A stretch of DNA of 64,000 nucleotides from Misgurnus anguillicaudatus (Eukaryota > Chordata > Actinopteri > Cypriniformes > Cobitidae). Below are positions 36,706 to 47,621 of the stretch, piece by piece. Positions within the stretch are counted from its first letter, which is position 1. Each line of letters begins with the position of its first letter. Below the pieces are notes generated by a model, which was given only the letters and a program-made list of their open reading frames with translations, searched no databases and was not told where the DNA came from. The stretch lies in NCBI RefSeq assembly GCF_027580225.2, contig NC_073356.2, forward strand, positions 14,413,501 to 14,477,500, in the 5' to 3' direction. The position numbers and the translations under genes are program-made.

Positions 36706-39700
36706 GCGCACACACACAGGCAAACACACACACACACGGACACTTACATTTAGTCAAATTTCTGTGGCATTTTGTAAAAACAAACATTTCAAAAGGCATC
36801 AAAAACTACTAATAAACTACTAAAAATTCTACTATTTGAAATAATATTTATTTTTAAATTAGATATTTTTCAGGCAATTGAGGAATTGAGTGGTAAACGG
36901 GTACAAAAGTACTTCATACCTCCCAAAACACAGCATTAATGTATAGATGGGAAGTAAATCACTGCATGAAAAGATGTGTATCCGTACTAGGAAACTCCTG
37001 TAAACACCACTGATTTTCGGAAGCATCTACTAGTTCCACTGAGGGTAAACTACTAATTCCACCAAGTTAGGAAACTCCCGTAATGATACCAATTCGGATG
37101 TATCTTGCTGAGGGGATATCCCCGTGGAATATGCAGCCATTTGTTGCCATGGCAAGTAATCCCATTGAAGATTTTGGCAGGGGCCACTTTCACACCTACA
37201 GAGGTACTGGAATTTCACACCTTTGCACAATTCTAGTGTCCCCATTGGTGTTTAATCTCAACACTGATTGGTTGCTTTTAAAACCCCCTCCCAAAACTCT
37301 GACAACTATTGGGACACAACTTTGAACTTTCCAGTTGAGATGATTTGATTGGTTACACTTTGTTTTAAGCCCAACCCAAGCCCTCATAGCTTAGTGACTT
37401 GATTGGTTATTTGCCTGCTATTCAGATAGACTAAAACCCCCCCCCCACTTTATACTACTATACATCCCCAAAACCCTTAAAAAAAAATAAAAACTTGAAT
37501 TGAGTTTGAAACGTTTATTTAAAAAAAAAAACTGAACAATCCACAATTGTCACAATCACAAAATAATATAATACACAAATATTAAAAGTTGCATACATAA
37601 ACAACACAATTTAAACTCATAAATATACAGACAGAGAAAGCAATATTAGAGTAAAATAAAACAAAATAAAAGCAACAATGAAAACTGCATTCAAAGCAGT
37701 ACAATGCAATGTAGCAGTGGCAGCTCGTGACTGCTCATCCGAGGGTTGCAAATTCAAAATAAGTGTTCGGAGTGTCATGTGTGTTGCTTGTGTTTTTAAA
37801 ATATGTGTTTGTTGCTTCATGTAAACCACGTGCATCACGTGTTTAGTCAAAACACGTGATGCACATACACATATTTTGAAATTGGGAACCACACAAATGA
37901 CGGGCTATTTACATGTTGTGACAAACTTCGCATCGAGAGCTCACAAAAAAAGTAGTCACCATCTGCCACTGTAATGTAGTTAATATCTAAATAAAATGAA
38001 CAACAACTATATTGATCTTGCTCTTAAGAAATCAGTCCTACACTGCAAAAAATGACCTTCTTACATAGTATTTTTGTCTTGTTTTCAGTAGAAATATTAT
38101 TTAAATTAAAATAAATAAATAAAATACACACACATTAAGTGAATTTGTGCTTAAACCAAGCAAAAATATCTGCCAATAGTGTGAGAAAAAAATCTTAAGT
38201 TTTCTTTTATCTTAAAAACTTAATTAAAACACAATTTTCTCACCCCATTGTTAGATATTTTTTCTTTTTTAGGCACAGATTATCTTAAATTGTATATTTT
38301 TGTCTAAAAACTAGACATATTTTCTAAGGTAATTTCGCTCATCAAGAAAATACATCATGATTTAAGAATTTTTAGTTTTTCTACTGAAAACAAGATAAAA
38401 AGTGTTAGAAAGTGATTTTTTGCAGTGTAGAATCAATCACAGAGCTCTGTCTTGGAATTATTCAAACATTTCTCACTGTAATTTCTCACATTTAAGAAAA
38501 CCGGTTGCATCAAACCCTTCAAGTTTCAAAACACATAGATTTGAGTACTGTGAACTTAAACAAATGAGTCACATGCAGTTAAGCACTACCTAAATATAAG
38601 TGCATAATTGCACAAGACTTAGGTTCACAGTACTCAAATGTATGTTCTCCAAAACTTAATGGTCCAAGGCAACCGATTTCCTTAAATGGTTTGAGTTAAG
38701 TTAACTGCTAAAAGCATATACTTGTCAGCAAAGGTAACGTTGATGCACCCTCATCTGGACAGACATCTCTTTGGAGCCCTTTGGAAATATGAAAGTACAT
38801 ATAAGTATTTGGCATAATACTAATACACATATACATATACAGATACACACACACACAACAAATCAAATGACAAAGTTGTACATTGTACAGTTTAATGTAA
38901 ACTTTCTAAAAAGATACAACAATATATGATCAAAGAACTTCATAATGTCCATCTTACTAGATTTTCTGTGTTGATGTCCTCAGAGTCTCTGTGAAGTTCT
39001 GCAGCTTCATTACAGTAGGCTACTTCAATATAGTTGTCTATCAAACACAGAATAAAAATAGAATCACATACATCATAACACATCTATTTACTATTTAGCC
39101 TCTTTGATTTAATAATTTTATTATTAAACTTACATCATTTTGGCCAGATTGCAGTGACATCAATTTCTTCAGTGTCTGGATCAGTCTGATGTTTTAGCTT
39201 CCACTGTTACTTCATTATATTTCTCTGTCAAACACAGAATTAAAAATCAAAATCACATACATCATAACACATCTGTTTACTATTTAACCTGTTTTTTAAA
39301 AATTGAATGAATAAACTTACATCATCTTTACCCAGAAACCTCTTCAGCGTCCACAAAGTTGACCACAGTGTACATGACCTCTGTAAACACAAACATGGAT
39401 AGACTTCATATTTAAAAAGATGAAGAACAGCAAACATATTACATTAAAATATATTATGAATCCAAGCTTCTTTACAATTAGCATCTAGGTTCTCTCAAAG
39501 TGAAGCTGGCTTTGTTACAAATCAATATAAAGCTATTAAAACCGTCTCGAAAAATAAGCAGCATCTACCAGAACTAAAGCAATGAGCTTTTAAACAACAA
39601 AAGATCGTCTGTATCATTTAAAATAGCAGAGAGACACTTGCACTTGCTGCTAACATTTCCAACACACAAGTTACTGTTGTTTTGTTTGTTTTAAGCAAAG

Positions 39701-42700
39701 CACGTCTCATCTTGGCTTCTTTAAAGTTTTGTTTTTAAAAACTTAAACATCAAATTTATTCTTTTAACAGCCCGGTTTGAATGTTACTTCGCGTATTTTT
39801 AACCTCATGTTTACTGCTGTGTACCATGTATACCCTTAATGTTTTACTGTTTGTGCTTTAAATTCAAACAGTTCTAGTATAAAGACAAAAACGAATCATA
39901 GTAAATAACATAATATGAACAAAAAGGCATCCGATCAGCGCGATGCAGACAAACTAATTAAATCAAACTTACCTTAACTGTTGATATGCAAACAAACAAA
40001 GACACCGTCCAGGCTGTAACGGTTCGCGATTTTGAATTTCCCCGTCAAGCCCATAGGTCGAGCGGTCGCACCTGAAGGATGAGGGGAGATGAGTGGGTGC
40101 AGGTGCATTCTGGGAAATGTAGTCCTTTTCTTTGGCGTTGTCACTGCTGTAGCATATGCTGCTGTAGATGTAAACTACGAGTTCCAAGATCCATTGGATG
40201 CACTACAATCATTCCAGCCCAAGTTTGATTGATCCCCTGCTCGCACTTTATTATATACTTTTATATAATCCGCGTTTTCACACTATGCATTGTTCTTTAT
40301 ACTTGGTCATTAATAAAAAATAAAAAATATTTCTATAAAGTTTATAACGTTGACAAAACATGTTTAGTTGACAAACATGTTAACAGTTATTTTGAATGAT
40401 GATCAGATTTTCTTAAATATAAAATCTTTGTGAATCAGCACTTACTTGAGGAAATACAAAACTCTTTAAACATGCCTCAGGAATTATCTCTGGGTTTAGT
40501 GGATTAACTTAGCCTGACGTTGCCATACTCAATTCTAGTCAGAATTTGAGTCTGATACCGCTCCATTGAGCTATAATTATGAGGCGTGTCTCAACCGAAA
40601 AATGCCTCTGCACTCAATTGGATAGACCTACGACCAATCAGAGCAACCGAGTGTGTAACGTATGTTGAAATTACGTCTTTGCAGCCTGACCGAACTGCTA
40701 GTTATTTCGCTATGACACAACATTGTGATTATACTGAGTTAGCGAATGTACATCAACACCTATTATGTTTACAACATTTCGTTTATATCACAACATGAAG
40801 TATTTACTAAGTCATAGAGTAAGACTATCTCTTACCATTTGTACGTTAGGTGAACTTCATCCACGACGATACCCATTACGTTTGCTTAAAAATATTGGAG
40901 CCTAACATGTCCCTCCACTTACAGCAACCACGATTCCGGGCTTCCGAAAAGAAGCTGGCAACGACCGCTAATTATATCCATCTCGTCGTGCACGCTGAGT
41001 TGCATCGCCGTGATAACGTTAGCCATTTCAGTTGCGACCAACTTTTGCCGAATAGGACATCAACAAATGCCCTGCTCGCGTTTCTCTGTTCCTCTTTTAA
41101 AATCAATGCTCTGTCGATATATTTTAGAACAGACTCAATGTCAGAATCCACACATCTGAACTCTACAGCGGCAGCCATTCAACACACGCGCTCTTTGGTG
41201 ACGTGGTTCATTACGTTACTGTTGATTATCTGTTCTTCATCGTATAAAGCCCGCCCTGACAATTTGATTGGTTCGACCAGCATTTGTTCTAAAATAGTAG
41301 CTCCTCAACGGAGAAACCCCAGACCCATCTTCCCGTTTACAAAATCTTGTGGGCGGGGCTAAGATGGGCTGGCACCCAGGCTAGGATTAACAATGAAAAA
41401 AATTATATATTATTTGTAGAATTAAAAACGTATATATTTTTTGTAATCACTCTTTTAATCTCTGGGGTCATTTTTACCCCCAAGGGACTATAATGTATAC
41501 AGGAAAATAGGGTCTTATGAGGGTTAATGATGTGCTCGAATTAATGGCATACCCTTAGCGTAAATCAACTTCTTTTTTGTCCACCAATCAAGTGGCTTAC
41601 TCATAAATGAGTAAAAAATTTACAAATAAGTAAAAAACTATTGCCCCACCTCCGGATACTACTGTTTAGCGGCGATCTCACAGGCTGACGATAGGACGAT
41701 CTTACTATGGGGGCATATCGCCCAACACTAGTGCAGACGCTCAAAAGATATAAATAGTTTAATGTACATCCAATTATGCTCGCTGTTTATATTAAGGGGG
41801 GGGGGGGGTTTAAAACTGTTTCATGCATTCTGACTTATTAACACTGTTTAAAGGAACATGGCAACTTTTGGGGAATTTAGCTTATTCACTGTATCCCTTA
41901 CCATGGGTTCACACCAGCCGCATTTGAGGCGTCAAATTCGCGTGTACCGCACCTAGTTTGCCGCTTGAACAGTTCGAGTTTACTCGCTTCATTTGTGCGT
42001 GAAATTCTAGTCATCAAGACACTTTCACGCCGAAATTCGTGTCATTGGAGGGGCTTCTGCAACTCCGCTCGCTTCCTGTTATCACGTCACTACTAGAGCA
42101 AGCTCTTGATTGGTTAACGCAGCACGTTTTTCTGCCAAAGTTCAAATTTTTCAACTTGCGCGTTTGCGTCTGCCGTGCTACACGCCTCATTCGCGCCGCG
42201 AGACCTCCGTATGCGCGTCAACACGTCTTCACATTGACCTAACATTGAAATCCCTCGTGCTTGATGCCTCTACCGCAGCTGGTGGGAACGCAGCATCAGA
42301 GTTAAATAAGTCCATACATATTTTTGTATTATACATTGTATTATATTTTCCTAGCTTAGCACATACTGGAAGTAAATGGCTCCCAATAAGTGTCAAAATA
42401 ACGCCAACATTTTCCTATTTATATGTTATAATCTGTATAGTCACAGCGTTTACAAATAACAAAGTCATATGAGACACAGCCATCTTTTAACCGAATTTTT
42501 CAGAAGGGGAAGCACTGCTACTTGGGCAGAGTGATTTATCGCAGCACCTCAGAAGCCTGTGGTGAGGACCCCTAATAAAAGGGACACAAAAAATCATTCT
42601 CTTTGAATAATGATTTAATAATTTCTTACTGTAATATTTCAATTTTACACTGAGGGTTTTTCAATCCAGCAGAAAGCAGCTTCACTCCTGAATCCCACAG

Positions 42701-45700
42701 ATTGTTGTCACTCAGGTTCAGATCTCTAAGATTTGAGGAGTTTGAGAACCGAGGTCAGAGCTGAACAGCCTTTCACTCCGAGATTACAGCCACTAAGACT
42801 GAAAATTAAAACATTTTATTAGGCATGTATTAATCCTGATCAAAGATTTATGGTGACAAAGGATATCCTTATTATCAATCTTATAATGTACTTAAGTTAC
42901 TCGGGCAATCATTACAGGACCTCGCTGGTTTATTTTGGCTTATATAGTAAGTTATATCAAGTTATGTACCAGCTCAGGTTAGCTGATAAAGTAGCATCAG
43001 ACTATATAAACATTTGTGCTTGCCTTTGAGTTGCGGGATGACCCTCCTGCAATCGCACATCACTTTTGTTTTGATTGTAGCATCACATGTTTAACAAAGG
43101 GTCCCTTGACTGAAGCAAATGTGATATGCATCCATGTGTTTGCTCTTTATCTCTTCTCTCAGACCAGACGCGAACTTTTCTCTACAGTTTACGACATACG
43201 CAGCACGCAGATGTCCCGCTACGGTGGCTCAACGCAAGCCATTCAGCGTTTGACATCAAAGTACCGCGAGACCAGACTTCTCCATATGCATTTGATTCTC
43301 TCTCGCAGAACTTTGATTTCATACGATTGCTCTGCGCAGCGCCAAATGAAGTCCCTCAGTTGTGTGTGTGCGTGTAACCTCGCGACCACAGATTCTATCC
43401 ATCATCACCCTCTGACACTTTCGTCTCGTTTTTATTTGACGAATAAACAATGTAGCGAGTAACGTTAAGTGTCATTTCAAATGTAGTGGAGTAAAGAGTA
43501 CAAATACCCAATCAAAAATGTAATTGAGTAGAGAGTAAAAGTTGCCTATATTTTTGATACTCAGTACAAGTACAAAGTAGCCCAAAAAATACTTAAGTAC
43601 AGTAACGAAGTACATTTACTCAAGTACTTTACACCTCTGATAATACTGTATAGTAACTTTAAAAAGTTAATAATACAGAGCAAATTAGACTGAATGCAAA
43701 TGTAACAATTTATTAACCAAGTAGGAAAAGCGTCTCGGTTACAGATGTAACCCTCGTTCCCTAAAGGAAGGGAACGGAGACGTCACGTCATGACCGATGA
43801 ATTGGGAACTCGCTTAGAGAGACCAACCTGCTTCAATAACTACTAAAACGCCAATGAACTTGGCATTGAGGTATTTGCATAATGCTGGCGACGCCCCGCC
43901 AGGTGCGTATATAAGCCGCAGCTGCAGAATACAAAATTAGCTTCTTTTCGCGATGATTACGATGTCAAGTCGTGACCGACGAATTGGGAATCCCTTCCAA
44001 AATGCCACTGGAGCTGACCTCTTCCAGTGTCTGCAAAAAGCCCTCCGATTCCACTTAAAGAGATGGAGAAATAGGATTAAGGCAGAAGGCCGGGCACTAG
44101 ATGTTCCTTTAACCCCACAGTAGTGCCAGCGACTGGGAAGCGCCCTATCTGATAGGATAGGAACGCTGTGGAAGCCACCGCCCCTTTAAGGGCTAATTTT
44201 GGGCGAAAGACAACCGTAGTTGAGAATGGACAGCCATGGCTGTGTAAGCAAAGCAGTGCTTTGCTGAGGGAAACGTGGGCTGGTAGGATTAACCCCACGG
44301 AGAATACTCACAAAGGAACCCCTCTCAGGGGACGCAATGTGGATGCCCGAGCCCAACACATATGTTCGCGAGGATACAGCTAGTGAGAGGCTGACAGCCA
44401 ATACTCCGCATCATCAGCTGCCAAGGCAGCGAGAGAAGGACAATTCAAACCATTACGCATTTTTGTCCTAATGGCCTTCCATACTGACACTTATTGTGAA
44501 GCACCAGTCGGAGGCTGCAAGCCGACGTGCAAGTGTGTTCTCCGTGCTCCCCTTGATGAGGAAAGAACACGAGAGGAGACAGGCTCGATACGAACACTGT
44601 AAAATCTAATGAACGTATTAGGTGTCGCCCAACCAGCAGCTCTGCAGATGTCTGTTAGCGAGGAACCACGAGCGAGAGCCCAAGATGAGGCAACACTCCT
44701 AGTGGAGTGCGCTCTCAAATTAAATGGACAAGGAATGCCCTGCAGATTATAAGCAATGGCGATAGTATCAACTATCCAAAGAGACATCCTCTGCTTAGTG
44801 ACAGCTTTCCCTCTCTGCTGACCACCATAACAGACAAAGAGCTGGTCTGAGGTCCTGAGGCTTTGCGTGCGAACCACGTAGAGTCTCAGTGCACGTACGA
44901 GGCACAACAAAGCCATGGTTGGGTCTGCCTCCTCTGGGGGCAGCGGCAAGCTCACCACCTGATCTCTGAAGGGAGTGGTGGGAACTTTGGGCACGTAGCC
45001 TGGCCTGGGTCTAAGTGTTACGCTCAAGACAGCAGGACCAAACTGAAGGCACGAATCGTCGATGTAGAATGCGTGTAGGTCCCCTACTCTTATCACGGAG
45101 GCCAAAGCTAGCAGGGTCAGAGTTTTCATAAACAAAAACTCAGGGAGGGGCTGTCGAGAGGGGCATCAGTTCTGGAACCGATTCCTGGTCGTCCAGTAAG
45201 GCGCGACCAGTAGAAGGCTCTCCTCGTCCTGACTGTGCAATTAAGCTCACTGGAGGGAACGCATATTTGCGCATCCCCAGCGGCCAGCTGTGTGCCAGCG
45301 CATCCACGCCGAGGCTGCCCTCGGTTAGTGAATAAAACAGACGACAATGGGTATTGTCCGGCGACGCAAACAGATCTATCTGCGCACGACTGAACTTATT
45401 CCAAATTAGCTGAACCATCTGGGGGTGGAGGCGCCATTCGCCAGGGCGCGCAGCTCGGGAAAGCGTGTCTGCCGTTGTGTTGAGCGAACCCGGAATGTAA
45501 ATGGCACGAAGGGACCTCAGATGCTTTTGACTACAAAGGAGGAGATGACAAGCGAGATGCGACAGGTGACTAGAGCGCAAAACCACCTTGACGGTTGATA
45601 AACGCAACAGTTGCAATGTTGTCAGTGCCGACTAATACATCCGTCCCTCGCAGCTCCATAGCGGAGCGTACGAGTCCCAGATATACAGCCCACCGCTCGC

Positions 45701-46250
45701 GGCAGTTGGGGTGCTATGCACACCCCTGAGACTGCAAGCCCGTCATACGTGGCTGCTCACCCTGTGCTGGGGGCATCATTTGTGCTACAGAATGCCAGGA
45801 GAGCTGTCTTAGGGGCATATCTTGCCCTCAGAAATGCTGGGTCTGACCACGGGGTGAAATTGAAACGACACGCAGGTGTAATGGTTACACGGTGTATGCC
45901 AGTGCGCCACGCTCTCCTCGGGACTCGATCGTAAAGCCGACGCTGAAGCGCTCTCATATGGAGCAGTCAGAATTGGCTGGATGCGCAGCTTCTGTTAACA
46001 CGCCGATAAATCGATCGAGTCTAGTTACCCACCAAGAAAAAAGATCCTCTGCACAGGGCAAAGTTTGCTCTATTCCCAGTTGACCTGAAGACTTAAACGA
46101 GCAAGATGCCAAAGCATTAAAGGTATAGCGGAAGATTTTCCCGAATTACTTAAAAGAACCGCCCCTCCGTATTTTTTAAAAAATGCACACGAAACTCTCT
46201 ACCTCCTCCCGAGAGGGAACGCCTGTTAAACGCGTGCACGAGACAGAGAG

Positions 46251-46305
<55 letters not shown>

Positions 46306-47587
46306 ATGCAGGAGCCTAGTTCTTCTTTTCGCTCTGTTTACAAGTTGCTGTCAGCATGTTTACCGTGTCTGTGCGGTTTGTGACTCGTGCCAGGGCTAGC
46401 ATTGCTAATCATAACTTACATCAACTTTACTAGCAGTGATTTTAAATGGATTTCTCCAAATAGCATGACAAAATGTACCTTTCCTGTAGAAACTTCGCGT
46501 CGGAAGCCCAACCTGTCCTTTTAGCTCACACCAGCAGCCAGCGTGTGAAATAGTCTCCCATAAACAGTCTGGTCTTGTTTCTTTCTTTATAGTCCTTTCT
46601 CTTCTTGTCATACAATTCGTAGACACTTTTTCTCTTGCGACCCTCAGACATTTTGAAAAAAAAACACAGCGAGAACGCGAGCTTCAATGAATGGTTGAAA
46701 CCGTAGCACAACACACATACACGTGAAAGTGCGCATGTGCAGAAAGCGAACCGAGAGGCGAGCACGTACGACGGTTATACGTCAACATATAATCAGAATG
46801 ATTGACATCTGGGATGACCAATAACAGAGGTGATCCACCCGGAAAACGAAAATCTTCCGCTATACCTTTAAGTCTCTGTGTTCGCGCAGCGTCTGCCGAG
46901 AATGTGCTATTATAAGCCGACGTAAATATAAGCAGAATGCAAACGCCGCTCTCTCTCAGGGGTTTTAACGCCGTCTCCCAAACTTTCATGGAGACACGGG
47001 GAGAGAGAGACAGCTCGAATGGTGGTACTTAGTATTGATATGCCCTCCCCAAGAACGCAGAGCAAGAAACAGCCTGTGGCAAGAGGGGATGGACACATGA
47101 AGTACACGTCTTACAGGTCTAAGGCTGCAAACCGATCTGAATATTGAAATACGTGCTTCGGCGTTATCATCCTGAAGGATCTCATTTGGAGAGCCGGGCG
47201 CGTAAATCAAGATCGGTCGTAATCCACCGCGTATTTTGGGTACTATGAGATAAGGCTGGAAAAACCCTATCATCATCTCGGTATGAGGGACCGGCTCGAT
47301 ACGTCCTTCGCCAGCAGGACATCGACTTCTGCACGCAGTACATGTGCATCGGACGCTTTCACTGTAGTGAAACGAATGCCCGAGAATTTTGGGGTGTGCC
47401 TGTAAATTGTATTTCATAACCAAGGCGGATCGTGTGTAAAACCCAACGAGATGGGCTGGGGACTGAAGCAAAGCACCCAGGGACCGTACGAGGAGAATTA
47501 ACGGCACTACCGAAGTACCCGCGGTGGGGCAGCTGAGCGGGGCAGGTGTGACTGCCAGTGCGTTTGCCTTGTGAGCACAAACATCTA

Positions 47588-47621
<34 letters not shown>

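Larger units (their letters stand above)
36324..41527 (-). mobile_element. piggyBac-like 5.2-kb element
   Basis: The element 36328-41523 is flanked by TTAA (36324-36327 and 41524-41527). The ends CCCTAATAAGACCC and GGGTCTTATGAGGG are inverted with one mismatch. Inside both ends GGGGTCA and TTTTACCCC words repeat in inverse. TTAA target and CCCT termini are piggyBac traits. No piggyBac transposase core was recognised. The interior has small exon-like repeats (38940-39440), a TA-flanked miniature element, a hAT insertion (40509-41383) and a CA microsatellite. It lies in the intron between LRR exons 1 and 2. Confidence 0.7.
46121..46867 (-). mobile_element. TTAA-flanked element with AGGTATAGCGGAAGATTTTC ends (Kolobok-like)
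   Basis: TTAA at 46117-46120 and 46868-46871. Perfect inverted ends AGGTATAGCGGAAGATTTTC. It contains a first-exon-like minus frame (46526-46650) and a GA microsatellite. TTAA target plus AGG termini suggests Kolobok, which is inference. Confidence 0.75.

Noticed and set aside
40850..41362. 170-codon plus-strand open frame
   Set aside because: Lies inside the hAT-type element in a GC-rich, promoter-like block, has no domain, and is antisense to the better supported helicase-like frame.
43016..43462. 148-codon plus-strand open frame
   Set aside because: No domain, no splice context, and its sequence belongs to the CpG-rich part of a truncated hAT-type element.
44863..45078. 71-codon plus-strand frame
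   Set aside because: Antisense shadow of the DIRS recombinase.
46183..46383. Arg/Glu-rich plus-strand open frame
   Set aside because: Produced by the GA microsatellite.
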